Positions 35,179 to 44,583 of a stretch of 63,451 nt of DNA are shown here, one piece after another. The DNA is from Pseudomonadota bacterium. Its GTDB lineage: Bacteria > Desulfobacterota > Desulfobulbia > Desulfobulbales > JAHJIY01. Made by a program: the position numbers and the translations under genes. Position 1 is the first letter of the stretch. Each line of letters opens with the position of its first letter. The stretch lies in contig JAHJIY010000074.1 of assembly GCA_018823175.1 (NCBI GenBank), positions 1-63,451 on the forward strand. Reading direction: 5' to 3'. The notes under the pieces were generated by a model. It saw only the letters and a program-made list of their open reading frames with translations, was not told where the DNA came from and did not search any database.

Positions 35179-37011
35179 TTACCTTAAACTCCGTTCCAGG
35201 CTGGCAACTACGTTCTTGCAGCGAGTAATTGTTGTTTGAAAATCATTTTCGCTGAAATGTTCACCCGCATAGCGCTGAGCCTCAAACTGATCGAAAATCT
35301 TCTTTAACTCGTTTAAGATTTCAGCCGGGATTCCTTTTTTTTGCAGTCTGGGCTGGACGTCCTTGTAGGTTATGGCACCGGGGGCAAGAGCAAGCTTGGC
35401 GCCCAGATATTGCCGCAGACACTCTTCCAGCCGCAAGATGTTGGCGGTCTTTATTTTATTAATTTCTGTGCTGAATTTCCTCTGGGCCTTTCTGGCCCGA
35501 TGCCCTTGCGGATCACGTGATTTTCGATTTTGATAGTATCGGCCGGCCAGTAGAAGAATATATAGGGCCGGGGGGAAAATTAGAAACAGCAGCCACCACC
35601 GGCCAGGAGTATTGGTCGTCAAGGTTGTGTTGGGGCCGATCAGCACCGATTCGTCTTCGTAGTTATGGGCGATCCCCTGGCTGACCGCGTTTAGCTCGCG
35701 GCCTAAAGACGGCAGGCTGAGTCCTTCCGCATCCTGGGCGGTTACCTGGCGGGAGGCCTTGACTTGCAGGGGAATTGGGGCTGACAGCGCTGTTTCATAA
35801 GTGCCGCTTTCCGGGTTGAAATATGGTAATTTCAGGGCCGGAATTTCTTTGAGGCCGGCGTGTTTTGCCCTGATCGTCTGGATGAATATCTTACGGTGTC
35901 CCTGGATTTCGCCGGGAGAAATTTCGTCTGGGATCTTGAAGTTTAAGGCCAGTTCCGGTTGACCGCCCAACGGCGGCATGGTTGCATTTTTCAGGTATTG
36001 TGGACCGGCAAGCATAATGGTCAGGGTAATCGGGTCTCCGACATTTACTTCAGTTGGTTCGGCCGTGGCCGCGACCGTAAACTTGCCGATCAAACCGCTG
36101 AAATTAGCGGGCCGGCCATTTGCAGGTAGAGCGTTAGCCTTAAGGGATGGCTGGTTGGCCGGGGTGACTACCTGTTGATAAACGGGTTGTTGGCCCCGGC
36201 CGAAAAAACTGCCAAAGGGGTCGTGGCGTTGATTCTGCTGATAACCGGTAATCACCTTGCAGGCGACGGTCGCTTCCGGCAGAATGAAGATTCCAGCCTG
36301 GCGCGGGATTAAAACCTGCTGGAAAGTGACGGTGGTGTAATCCCGTCCCTCCAGTTTTGCCTGGCCTCTGGTCGCCACTATTTCCCGCCCGGCCATCGGG
36401 ATCAGAAGTTTGTCTTTGTCTCCGGTATTGGCGACGGGATCCGGATCAACCAATTCGAATCGCTGGTCGGTCATAATCGGCAGGTTGAATTCGATATCAT
36501 CGCAACGTTGGCCGATATACCAGGTTACGGTCAGGATGACTGGTTCCCCGACATAGCATTGTTCTTTGGAAAGTTGGATCCGTAACTTGAATTCATCACT
36601 CTCCTCGGGTTTTTTGGCGATAATGTTGATTGGCGCGGTCTGCATGGATTTGCCGCCGGCGTTTACGGTCAATGACGGGATGAGCAGGCGACCGGTTTTT
36701 TTGGCGGTCAGGCTGAAATTGAAGATATAGCCGTGACGGCTGACCTGGGTGTATTTGCCGTTGACGATAGAGATTGATGAGCTGCTGTTTTTCTGGCCCC
36801 CCCGCGGCTGGACGGTGAAATCAGTAATACTTGCCAGATCTGGTTCCAGTGGCGCGTCGTCTCCTTCCACCTGGATCTGCATAGTAAAAGATTCGCCGAC
36901 ATAAACCTCCTGTCGCTCAACCACGGCCTGCACCGATAGTTCCTGAGCCGCAAGCTCCGGCACGGCGGTTACGAGGAAAATAATAATAAGAAAAAAACGG
37001 TTTAAGCGCAT
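35179..37011 (-). CDS. batD: BatD-like oxygen tolerance protein
   Basis: 610 residues. Signal peptide 1-22 (ending VPELAA). Several immunoglobulin-like beta domains follow (QAVVERQEVYVGESFTMQI at about 28, YVGEPVILTVTWYIG at about 155, NVGDPITLTIMLAGP at about 322). One membrane segment lies near 470-490, then a cytoplasmic helical tail. The repeated V-x-V-G-(E/D)-x-(F/V/I) start of each domain is typical of BatD. It ends 2 bases before batE and starts 3 bases after batB/C. It is probably a periplasmic adhesion or scaffold subunit for the VWA proteins. Confidence 0.88.
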   Translation of the reverse strand: MRLNRFFLIIIFLVTAVPELAAQELSVQAVVERQEVYVGESFTMQIQVEGDDAPLEPDLASITDFTVQPRGGQKNSSSSISIVNGKYTQVSRHGYIFNFSLTAKKTGRLLIPSLTVNAGGKSMQTAPINIIAKKPEESDEFKLRIQLSKEQCYVGEPVILTVTWYIGQRCDDIEFNLPIMTDQRFELVDPDPVANTGDKDKLLIPMAGREIVATRGQAKLEGRDYTTVTFQQVLIPRQAGIFILPEATVACKVITGYQQNQRHDPFGSFFGRGQQPVYQQVVTPANQPSLKANALPANGRPANFSGLIGKFTVAATAEPTEVNVGDPITLTIMLAGPQYLKNATMPPLGGQPELALNFKIPDEISPGEIQGHRKIFIQTIRAKHAGLKEIPALKLPYFNPESGTYETALSAPIPLQVKASRQVTAQDAEGLSLPSLGRELNAVSQGIAHNYEDESVLIGPNTTLTTNTPGRWWLLFLIFPPALYILLLAGRYYQNRKSRDPQGHRARKAQRKFSTEINKIKTANILRLEECLRQYLGAKLALAPGAITYKDVQPRLQKKGIPAEILNELKKIFDQFEAQRYAGEHFSENDFQTTITRCKNVVASLERSLR

Positions 37012-37014
37012 GAT

Positions 37015-39204
37015 TTACCAGTCCCGTTCAACCGGCTCAACCCCGAAGGTCTGCTGGAGCTGCCGTTCTTGTTTGTTTTGTTTTTCACGGTTCAATATTT
37101 CCTGGGCGGTTTTGTCCGGAGGCACCGCATCAAGGTTTTCAGTTTTTGTCTTGTCCGGTTGCTCCCCTGGTTGATTGTCGGGTGGGGAAGTATCCTGTTG
37201 TTGCTGTTCCTGTTCTTGCTTGCCGTCTTGCCCAGGATCTGATTTCTTTTCAGTTTGTTTATTCTTATCCTGCTCTTTTTCCTGTCCCTGGTCTCCCTTT
37301 TCTTTTTTGTCGTCATCCTTATCCAGAGATTCCAAGCTTTTTTGCAATTCATCAATTGCCGCCTGCTGATTGTCATGGGCGGCGGCCGGATCATTTTTTT
37401 GCAGATTTTCGGTGGCCTTTTCCTGTTCTTTGGCGGCCTGGTCCAAATGTTCTCGGGCCTGATCAAATGACTTGTTCTCAGTCATTTTTTCAGAAGTATC
37501 CGCTGCTTCCTGTTGGAGTTGTTCCTGTTTCCCCGCTTCTTGTTTGGCCTTTTGCTCGGAGTTTTGTTGTTCTTTTCCCTCTTTTTTATCATCCGTCAGT
37601 TCTTGACTTTTTTCGGCCATTTCCTCTTGCTTGTCAAGCATCTGCTGGAGTTTATCTTTCATCTCCTGACGCATTTTTTCATCTTGTTTTAATTTTTCAC
37701 GGGTCTGATTTATGCGCATTCGGGCAATTTCTAGATTGCGGGCCGCCTCCTGCATCTGCGGGTCGATGGCCATCGCCTGCTGATAATGTTCAACACTGTT
37801 CAGGTAGTCGGTGATCGCCTGCTGGGGATTGTCTTTATTTTGCTCGGCGATTTGGAAGACGGCATTGCCCAGGTTATATTTGGCATGGGCCGCCAGTTCT
37901 TCATCTTTATTCTGGGCGGCGGCTTGTTCATAGGCGGCCAGGGCGCCTTGGTAGTCACCTTTTTGATAAAGGGCATTTCCCCGGTTAAATTGAACGTAGG
38001 GCGATTCCTGGTCCTGGGTGGCCGCCTGTTCATAAGCGGCCAGGGCCTCATCATATTGTTCGGCCTGATATGCCTTGTTGCCTGATTTAACCAGGCTGCG
38101 GGTTGATGCCGCCTCGGCGTGATTGGGTGAGCAGAGTAACAGGGTCAAAATAATCATAAGCGGCAGGGCGGTGGTTTTCCGCCTACTGCTGATAATGGCC
38201 TCGATTGCCACCAGTAGTAGGCCGATAGCCAGGAAGATCTGGAACTTTTCTTCATAGCGTTTGATCGTTTTTTCCTCGAGTTCTTTTTTGTCAGCCCCGG
38301 CAATCAGGTCCATGTAAACCTCGCCCAGATCAATATTGCCGATGGCGACCGGCAGATATCGGCCGCCCGGAGTGGCGGTGGCCATTTGCCGTAGGCTGTC
38401 GGCATTGAGTCTGGTCCACACCTCTTTGCCCTGGTATTTCAGAAAGGACTTAACTCCGCTACTATTGGTGATCGGGATGCGCTGACCTTCATTTTCGTCG
38501 CCCAGTCCGATGATGATCAGTCTGATTCCCTTGTCGCCCGCCGCCTTGGCCGCCTCGACTGGAAAACTTTCCTGGTCTTCACCGTCGGTGATCAGGATGA
38601 TGTCCTTGAACATTTTCTCCTGCCCATCAAAGACCTGGTCGGTGATGGTCCTGATTGCATCGCCGATCATGGTGCCGCCGCGGCTGACGCTGTCGGTCGA
38701 GATTGTTTCGAGGATCATCCGGAAGAAACCGTAATCGACGGTCAACGGGCATTTGACTACGGCGTTGCCGGCAAAGGCGACCAGGGCCACCCGGTCACCC
38801 TGCAATTTGGCCACGGAATCAGCGATGGCGATCTTGGCTCGCTCCAAACGGTTGGGGGCCAGGTCTTCAGCCAGCATGCTGCGGGACACATCAATCGCAT
38901 AGACGATGTCGCGGCCCGATCTCTTGATCGTAGTTTCTTTTAAATTCCAGGCCGGGCGACAGAGGGCGATGACGATGAACACCAAACCGGTCAGCAGACA
39001 GCAGGCCTTGCCGAAACGTTTGGCGGGACTGGCGGTTTGCTGGCTCATGCCCGGCAGGTTGGCCAGATATACGTTTTTTAAGACCGCGAATCTGGCGATT
39101 GCCGCCTTTCGTTGTTTGGCATCGTACAGATAGAGCGCCACAAAAAATATTACCGCCCATAAAAGATGCAGGGCCTTGAGGTTGTATATTTGAATATCGT
39201 TCAT
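37015..39204 (-). CDS. batB: BatB-BatC fusion: VWA domain plus TPR and charged tail
   Basis: 729 residues. Membrane segments near 10-27 and 68-85, then a von Willebrand A domain with an intact MIDAS start DVSRSM (Asp105, Ser107, Ser109) and matching Asp in TDGEDQES. A third membrane segment is near 325-365. From about 372 come TPRs (AYQAEQYDEALAAYEQAA and similar), and the last 220 residues are Lys/Gln/Glu-rich low complexity. In many genomes BatB and BatC are separate genes; here they are one. It overlaps batA by 4 bases. MIDAS residues imply metal-dependent partner binding. Confidence 0.9.
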   Translation of the reverse strand: MNDIQIYNLKALHLLWAVIFFVALYLYDAKQRKAAIARFAVLKNVYLANLPGMSQQTASPAKRFGKACCLLTGLVFIVIALCRPAWNLKETTIKRSGRDIVYAIDVSRSMLAEDLAPNRLERAKIAIADSVAKLQGDRVALVAFAGNAVVKCPLTVDYGFFRMILETISTDSVSRGGTMIGDAIRTITDQVFDGQEKMFKDIILITDGEDQESFPVEAAKAAGDKGIRLIIIGLGDENEGQRIPITNSSGVKSFLKYQGKEVWTRLNADSLRQMATATPGGRYLPVAIGNIDLGEVYMDLIAGADKKELEEKTIKRYEEKFQIFLAIGLLLVAIEAIISSRRKTTALPLMIILTLLLCSPNHAEAASTRSLVKSGNKAYQAEQYDEALAAYEQAATQDQESPYVQFNRGNALYQKGDYQGALAAYEQAAAQNKDEELAAHAKYNLGNAVFQIAEQNKDNPQQAITDYLNSVEHYQQAMAIDPQMQEAARNLEIARMRINQTREKLKQDEKMRQEMKDKLQQMLDKQEEMAEKSQELTDDKKEGKEQQNSEQKAKQEAGKQEQLQQEAADTSEKMTENKSFDQAREHLDQAAKEQEKATENLQKNDPAAAHDNQQAAIDELQKSLESLDKDDDKKEKGDQGQEKEQDKNKQTEKKSDPGQDGKQEQEQQQQDTSPPDNQPGEQPDKTKTENLDAVPPDKTAQEILNREKQNKQERQLQQTFGVEPVERDW

Positions 39205-40262
39205 GGAATTTTCCTGAAAATAGTGCGGCGCAGGATAATTTCCAGCGCGAGCAGGGCCAGTGCGGTCAAGGCGAACCGACTGAATAATTCTTTATAATCG
39301 ATATAGCGGACACTGGTGACCTCGCTTTTTTCCAGTTGATCAATCTCCTGGTAAATTGCGCGTAAGGCCTTGGCGTCTTCCGCCATCCGAAAAATGCCGC
39401 CGGTATTTTCCGCCAGTTTGCCAAGCATTGCTTTATCAATCGAAGGCAGGCTGGGGGCCTGGAGACCGAAAAAGCCGGGGATATTCATGGATGATTTTTC
39501 ACTGCCCACCCCGATGGTATATATTTTTATCCCCCATTCCTTGGCCAGGGCAGCCGCTTCCTCTGGTTTGTTTTCGCCCCGGTTGTTCATGCCGTCGGTG
39601 AGCAGGATAATAATCTTGCTCTTGATCTCGTAGTTGCGTTCCTTGTTTTCCGGGCCGTGGGCTTGTTTGCTTAATGATTCTTCGGCGGTTTTCAGGCGGG
39701 CGGTCGCCAGCATCAGGGCGTCGCCGATCGCGGTGCCGTCTTCACTTTTTAAGTCAACCAGTTTGACGTTATCCAGAAACCCGTCCAGGGCGCCGTGGGC
39801 CAGGGTCAGTGGGCAGATGGTGTCGGCATAGCGGGCAAAACTGATCATGCCGATCAGATCATTGTTGCGGCCGGAAAGGTCCTGGTTGCCGCGGACAAAC
39901 TCCTTGAACACCTCCTTGACCACTTCCAGCCGGTTAAGTTGCCGGGAGCCGAATTCCATCTCTTCACTCATACTGCTGGACCGGTCGACCACCATTTCAA
40001 TGGCGATGCCCTTGCTGACATCATAGACCTTTTCCATTCCGGCCTGAGGTCGGGCCAGGGCCAGGGTCAGCAGGATGAGGGTCAGGACCCGCAAAAACAG
40101 AGGGAGGTGGATCATCTTCTGCCGCCAGGAGCGGCCGGCGGCGGCTGGCAGTCTGGTGGAGGAAAAACGCAAAGAGGCGTGTTGCTTACGGCGTAAGAGC
40201 AGGTAGACAATAAACGGGATGATTAATAGACCGAGCAAGGCCCATGGGGTGGCGAATATCAT
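39201..40262 (-). CDS. batA: BatA-like VWA domain membrane protein
   Basis: 353 residues. Two membrane segments (about 5-23, 53-72), a VWA domain with MIDAS DRSSSM (Asp93, Ser95, Ser97) and TDGMNNRGE, and a C-terminal membrane segment (about 325-345). The FATPWALLGLL start is typical of BatA. It overlaps both neighbours by 4 bases (ATGA-type), so the operon is translationally coupled. It should form a complex with the fused BatB/C protein and receive input from MoxR. Confidence 0.9.
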   Translation of the reverse strand: MIFATPWALLGLLIIPFIVYLLLRRKQHASLRFSSTRLPAAAGRSWRQKMIHLPLFLRVLTLILLTLALARPQAGMEKVYDVSKGIAIEMVVDRSSSMSEEMEFGSRQLNRLEVVKEVFKEFVRGNQDLSGRNNDLIGMISFARYADTICPLTLAHGALDGFLDNVKLVDLKSEDGTAIGDALMLATARLKTAEESLSKQAHGPENKERNYEIKSKIIILLTDGMNNRGENKPEEAAALAKEWGIKIYTIGVGSEKSSMNIPGFFGLQAPSLPSIDKAMLGKLAENTGGIFRMAEDAKALRAIYQEIDQLEKSEVTSVRYIDYKELFSRFALTALALLALEIILRRTIFRKIP

Positions 40263-41266
40263 GATACAATCTCTTTGGTCTCTTCAATAAACTGGCGGCC
40301 CAGATCGATGGTCTGGCGGATTTCCTCTTCAGCGGGTTGGTGTTCGGCAAATTTAACCAGATCGCAATGGGTCAGAAATTTTTTGAGCAAAAGTTTGTGC
40401 GCGGCTTTTAACACCGGGGTTGCGGCGAGTTCGGTCAGAAATTCTTCGGTTGTTCTTTCCGGGGCTCGCAGGCCGAAACGGTTTTCGATGTACCGGCGCA
40501 GGATACCGGAAACACCTTGGTGAAAGATTTTAATCTCGCCCTTGTCGAGAAGTTGGGCGGCGAGCAGTTTTTTTAATTCTTCTAGAGCAATGAGATGAGC
40601 AGGGACCACCGGTTTTTCTTCTTTCTGCGGGTGGCGCGGATAAAATCGGTAAACCAGTAATCCGCTGATAATCAGGGCCGCTATTCCTGCCATGATCCAG
40701 CCGATGGTGTTTTTGCTTAACGGCTGATCGACAGGCGGCGTAATATCGGCGATTTTTTGGGTTTCGGGATTATCGGCCAGCAAAGAGTTAACCTTGATAG
40801 TAATCGGCTCGGTTGTGATTGACGCCTGAAAATCTTTATCCTTTTCTGATTTGAAGATGACCTGCAGGGGCGGTACCTGGTATGCCCCGGCCAGAAAAGG
40901 TTCAAGTTGCAGGCTATTGCGGATTGTGATCAAGTTGCCGGCGGTAAGCTGCGGTCGGGAGGTATTTTGGCGCACTACCTTGAAAGATTGGGATTCTTCC
41001 GGGAATTCCGGGAAGTCCTGGAATTCAACCTTGTATCCTTCCGGCAGTTCAGCCGTCAAGGTGAGAGTGAGGGTCTCGGCCACGGTGATTTCCGGTTTGT
41101 TTATGGATAATTTAAGGGTAACGGGCGGTTTTTCATAATTCCGGGTGATGATTTTTTCTGCCGGCGGGGCCGGGTTATGTCCCTGGCAGGAGATCAGGAC
41201 GAGGCCGGTGCATAAAGCCAGGAAAAATCGCAGACGGCTGGATATTGTTCTTTGAGTGAGGATCAT
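40259..41266 (-). CDS. Lipoprotein with beta domain, membrane helix and DUF4381-like tail (Bat operon)
   Basis: 335 residues. A lipoprotein signal peptide ends in LISC with Cys27. A BatD-like beta domain follows (about 45-165, VAETLTLTLTAELPEGYKV), one membrane helix is near 188-208, then a cytoplasmic helical part (ILRRYIENRFGLRAPERTTEEF) like the tail of BatD and DUF4381 proteins. It sits between the DUF58 gene and batA, overlapping batA by 4 bases. Its position is that of the small DUF4381 gene in other operons, but it is longer and has a lipobox followed by a membrane helix. Confidence 0.75.
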   Translation of the reverse strand: MILTQRTISSRLRFFLALCTGLVLISCQGHNPAPPAEKIITRNYEKPPVTLKLSINKPEITVAETLTLTLTAELPEGYKVEFQDFPEFPEESQSFKVVRQNTSRPQLTAGNLITIRNSLQLEPFLAGAYQVPPLQVIFKSEKDKDFQASITTEPITIKVNSLLADNPETQKIADITPPVDQPLSKNTIGWIMAGIAALIISGLLVYRFYPRHPQKEEKPVVPAHLIALEELKKLLAAQLLDKGEIKIFHQGVSGILRRYIENRFGLRAPERTTEEFLTELAATPVLKAAHKLLLKKFLTHCDLVKFAEHQPAEEEIRQTIDLGRQFIEETKEIVS

Positions 41267-41269
41267 TTT

Positions 41270-42148
41270 TTATGAAAACCTCCGCTCTCTTTTCTTGAAG
41301 AAGCGGACCAGGTCCTGAACATAATCGTCACTGGTCAGCAGCGGAATATGGCCGATACCGAAGCCGGCAAACATCTCGGCCAATTCCTGGCGTCGCAGAA
41401 GGCCGAGTTCGGCATAGCGCTGGCGGACCTGGCGGCTGGAGGTATCCATAATGATCCGTTCACCGGTTTCGGCATCTTCCAGACTGATCAATCCCACATC
41501 CGGCATCTGAAGCTCATGGGGGTCGGTGATCGAAACGGCGATTAAATCATGGCGTTTGGCCATGGCGCGCAAAGGGCGGGCAAAGTCCGGCGAGATAAAA
41601 TCGGAGACCAGGAAGGTAACGCAACGTTTTTTGCCGACCCTTCCAAAATAGTCGAGGGCGGCCCCGATGTCTGTTTTGCTCTGGCGCGGGGAAAAACACA
41701 AGAGTTCGCGGATCAGCCGCAGGACATGGGAGGTTCCTTTGCGGGGCGGGATAAACATCTCAATACAATCGGTAAAAACGATCAGCCCGACCTTGTCGTT
41801 GTTTCTTATTGCCGAAAAGGCGAGTAGGGCGCATAGTTCGGCCGCCACCTCGTTTTTCATTTTTTCGACACTGCCGAACAGGCCGGAGGCCGAAAGGTCG
41901 ACCAGGAAAAAGACGGTCAGTTCCCGTTCTTCGACATATCTTTTGACATAGGGCCGCCCGGTGCGGGCCGTGACATTCCAGTCAATGGTCCGGATTTCAT
42001 CGCCGGGCTGATATTCGCGCACCTCGTCAAACTCCATGCCTCGGCCCTTGAATACGCTTTCATACTCGCCGGCCAGGATATCGTTGACTGCCTTTTTGGT
42101 GTAAATCTGGATATGGCGTATTTTTTTGGCAAGATCTTTGTTGATCAT
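41270..42148 (-). CDS. DUF58 domain protein (Bat operon)
   Basis: 292 residues. The DUF58 signature is clear: GRGMEFDEVREYQPGDEIR, IDWNVTARTGRPYVK and a VWA-like start FFLVDLSASG. Unlike long DUF58 proteins there are no N-terminal membrane helices. The VWA-type Asp and Ser are present, so metal binding is plausible. It overlaps moxR by 4 bases and is 3 bases from the lipoprotein gene. MoxR-DUF58-VWA gene sets are thought to act as chaperone-like machines for envelope or redox enzymes. Confidence 0.9.
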   Translation of the reverse strand: MINKDLAKKIRHIQIYTKKAVNDILAGEYESVFKGRGMEFDEVREYQPGDEIRTIDWNVTARTGRPYVKRYVEERELTVFFLVDLSASGLFGSVEKMKNEVAAELCALLAFSAIRNNDKVGLIVFTDCIEMFIPPRKGTSHVLRLIRELLCFSPRQSKTDIGAALDYFGRVGKKRCVTFLVSDFISPDFARPLRAMAKRHDLIAVSITDPHELQMPDVGLISLEDAETGERIIMDTSSRQVRQRYAELGLLRRQELAEMFAGFGIGHIPLLTSDDYVQDLVRFFKKRERRFS

Positions 42149-43131
42149 GGTACTTCGACAGTATCTAGAATCTGTTGCACGATATCTTCAGAACTCTTTT
42201 CTTCGGCTTCCGCCTCATAGGTCACGGTAATCCGGTGGCGTAGGACATCCATCGCAATGGCCTTGACGTCCTGGGGGGTTACATAACCGCGACCGGCCAG
42301 CAGGGCATGGGCCCGCGAGGCCAGGGCCAGGAAAATGGAGGCTCGGGGTGAGGCCCCGTACTGGATCAGGTTCGGGTCGATATTATAAGCAGCCGGCTGC
42401 CGGGTGGCGGCGACCAGTCTGATGATGTAGTCTTCGATTTTTTCGTCCATGTATATCCGGTCGGTCAGACGGCGGAGCCGGATGATATCGGCCGGGGTGA
42501 TGATCGGCTCAACTACAATTTCTTTTTCGGAAGAGGCCATTCGGCGCAGGATTAACTTTTCCTCATCTTGAGACGGATAGGTAACTTTCAACTTGAGCAT
42601 GAAACGGTCAACCTGGGCTTCGGGCAGTGGGTAAGTGCCTTCCTGGTCGATCGGGTTCTGGGTAGCCAAAACCATGAAAGGATCGTCCAGGGGGTAACTC
42701 TGGTCGCCGATGGTGATCTGCCTTTCCTGCATCGCTTCAAGCAAGGCGCTCTGGACCTTGGCCGGGGCCCGGTTTATTTCATCGGCCAGGATGATATTGG
42801 CGAAGATCGGACCTTTTCGGGTGGTGAATTCTCCGCTTTTGGGGTTGTAGATCATGGTACCGATCAGATCGCCAGGCAGTAGGTCGGGCGTAAACTGGAT
42901 CCGCTTGAAGGAGGCCTGAATGATCCGGGACAGGGTGGTTACCGACAGGGTCTTGGCAAGTCCCGGCACCCCTTCAATTAATACGTGGTTGTTGCAGAGC
43001 AGAGCGATCAGTAATCTTTCCACCAGTTGGGTTTGACCGATAATGACCTTGCCGATCTCGCCTCTGATATTTTGCAGTAGAGTATTTTCTTTTTCCACCA
43101 GTTCATTTATTTGCATGACATCGATAGACAT
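42145..43131 (-). CDS. moxR: MoxR-family AAA+ ATPase
   Basis: 328 residues. Walker A is GVPGLAKT (54-61), Walker B is ILADEINRAPAK, and sensor 1 lies in VLATQNPIDQEGTYPLPEAQ. The C-terminal lid domain includes SPRASIFLALASRAHAL. This is the ATPase that heads Bat operons and is expected to remodel the VWA proteins encoded downstream. AGGAAA lies 7 bases upstream of the ATG, and a sigma-70 promoter lies about 52 bases upstream. It overlaps the DUF58 gene by 4 bases. Confidence 0.95.
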   Translation of the reverse strand: MSIDVMQINELVEKENTLLQNIRGEIGKVIIGQTQLVERLLIALLCNNHVLIEGVPGLAKTLSVTTLSRIIQASFKRIQFTPDLLPGDLIGTMIYNPKSGEFTTRKGPIFANIILADEINRAPAKVQSALLEAMQERQITIGDQSYPLDDPFMVLATQNPIDQEGTYPLPEAQVDRFMLKLKVTYPSQDEEKLILRRMASSEKEIVVEPIITPADIIRLRRLTDRIYMDEKIEDYIIRLVAATRQPAAYNIDPNLIQYGASPRASIFLALASRAHALLAGRGYVTPQDVKAIAMDVLRHRITVTYEAEAEEKSSEDIVQQILDTVEVP

Positions 43132-43182
43132 TTCTATTTCCTTTTTTCTTATATTTCTTGACGCTGGAGATGAACAACGAAA

Positions 43183-43211
43183 AAAATATTACCATGGATG
43201 GTATCTGTCAA
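43183..43211 (-). promoter_or_regulatory. Sigma-70 promoter of the moxR-bat operon
   Basis: On the minus strand: perfect -35 TTGACA (43206-43211), 17-base spacer, -10 TATTTT (43183-43188). This leaves an untranslated leader of about 45 bases before moxR. Confidence 0.7.
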
Positions 43212-43273
43212 TAGTCTGATTGCAAAAAAATGGGTAGGAGTTTCTTGGCGTGCGGGGTGGATATTACTGGGGT

Positions 43274-43325
43274 AAAAAAAGAATTGCCGACCGGATTTTT
43301 AGGAGGTAAATCCAGCCGGCAATTC
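43274..43325 (-). terminator. Rho-independent terminator of the DUF1566 gene
   Basis: On the minus strand an 18 bp stem (with two G-U pairs): GAATTGCCGGCTGGATTT (43308-43325) pairs with 43281-43298, loop of 9 bases, followed by seven T (43274-43280). It begins 16 bases after the stop codon and insulates the gene from the moxR promoter. Confidence 0.9.
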
Positions 43326-43340
43326 AGGGGAAGGATAAAT

Positions 43341-44285
43341 TTAGATGGTTCGGCAAGCCCGGCCGAAACCTCCGGGTATAGTGCCGGAAGCCCAGAAAAC
43401 AGTGCCCTGTTTGAAGTCAACAAACCAGTAACCCCCCGGACTGCGGCGGTCGGCAGTAAAAATAAAGGGCTGGTTATCTGAAAAACATTTGTGAATAAAC
43501 AGATCTTTTTCGCCTATATGTGGTTCCAGCAAAGACATGGCTTCGTCTGTTGTCGGCAAACGCCAATCGTTAAAACCGGCAAATTCGTTGGCTTTCAGTT
43601 CCCTGACATAGGACTTCACGCGCAGGATATTGGCGATATCGCAACCTTCCCTCTGCCACATGATGCCGGTTTTCAAGTCGGTTACGGTCAGGCCGTCGCC
43701 ATTATCGATTAACACATTTGGAAATGAGCCGGTTATGTTCCGTTGACTGTCAAATAAGTTGTTTTTGGCGATCAGCTCGGGCAGTTCATCTTCGGTAAAG
43801 GTTTTTCCGTCGGCCCGAAGTTTAGCGGAGATGTATGCCGGATGAGGGTCCTCTGCTCTTGGCAGTCCTGTTTCCAGGTTTATAATTTTTACCTGTTTTT
43901 TGATCGGAGTGACCATTGAATCATCGTCTGAATAGACGACGTTTTTCTTCAACCAGTTTTTAAGGACCTCATCAATGGCGTAATTTCGGTCGAATGTCCC
44001 AGATTTTCCTTGGTCCGTTACGCAGGTATCAATCATCTTCTGGGGCGCATCGATCATGGCCAGTATCTCGGCGTGTTTGACGCCTCTTTCCATGAGGCAT
44101 AACTGGGCCGGCTTCTGCCAGTTATCAATGAAAAAGTAATAGAACTTTTCATCATTGTTTCTGATTCTTTCTTCTCCTTTCCCGCCCCAGCTTTCGAACA
44201 TGGTAAAGGTGTACATCGGAGTTATGTCCCAGTCAATTGAGGGAGTGAAAGGTTTTTCCATTCCGAGTTTGCCAAAAAGTCCCAT
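43341..44285 (-). CDS. DUF1566 (Lcl C-terminal) domain protein
   Basis: 314 residues. The C-terminal domain (about 190-314) has the DUF1566 pattern: TDLKTGIMWQRE, FNDWRLPTTDEAMSLLEP, then GYWFVDFKQGTVFW and a GGFGRACR end. Such domains belong to a C-type-lectin-like fold. The N-terminal part (1-180) is unknown and lacks a signal peptide, so it is probably cytoplasmic. A near-perfect AGGAGGT site precedes the ATG, so it may be highly expressed. It is monocistronic, with its own strong terminator, and divergent from glgX. Confidence 0.8.
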   Translation of the reverse strand: MGLFGKLGMEKPFTPSIDWDITPMYTFTMFESWGGKGEERIRNNDEKFYYFFIDNWQKPAQLCLMERGVKHAEILAMIDAPQKMIDTCVTDQGKSGTFDRNYAIDEVLKNWLKKNVVYSDDDSMVTPIKKQVKIINLETGLPRAEDPHPAYISAKLRADGKTFTEDELPELIAKNNLFDSQRNITGSFPNVLIDNGDGLTVTDLKTGIMWQREGCDIANILRVKSYVRELKANEFAGFNDWRLPTTDEAMSLLEPHIGEKDLFIHKCFSDNQPFIFTADRRSPGGYWFVDFKQGTVFWASGTIPGGFGRACRTI

Positions 44286-44583
44286 AGCCTACCTCCTGAT
44301 GTTTGTTGCAAAAGGTGTAAATTTTAGTTCAAACCGGAAGAATCGATCTGATTTTATCCGGTTATTTATAATTTCAATTAACTTATGATTATTGAATAAC
44401 AATTTTTTCATCTATAATGACTAATATTAAATCGCTTAATTATATAATTAGTAATTATTACTAAAATGTCAAGCACGATATTAAATTTTTGTTTTATAGG
44501 GTGAATCGTGAAGAAATGATTTGAGGTGGTCAAACACCAGGGTTTACCTTTCACAGGGTTTTTCAAGAGATTGATGGAGAAAA

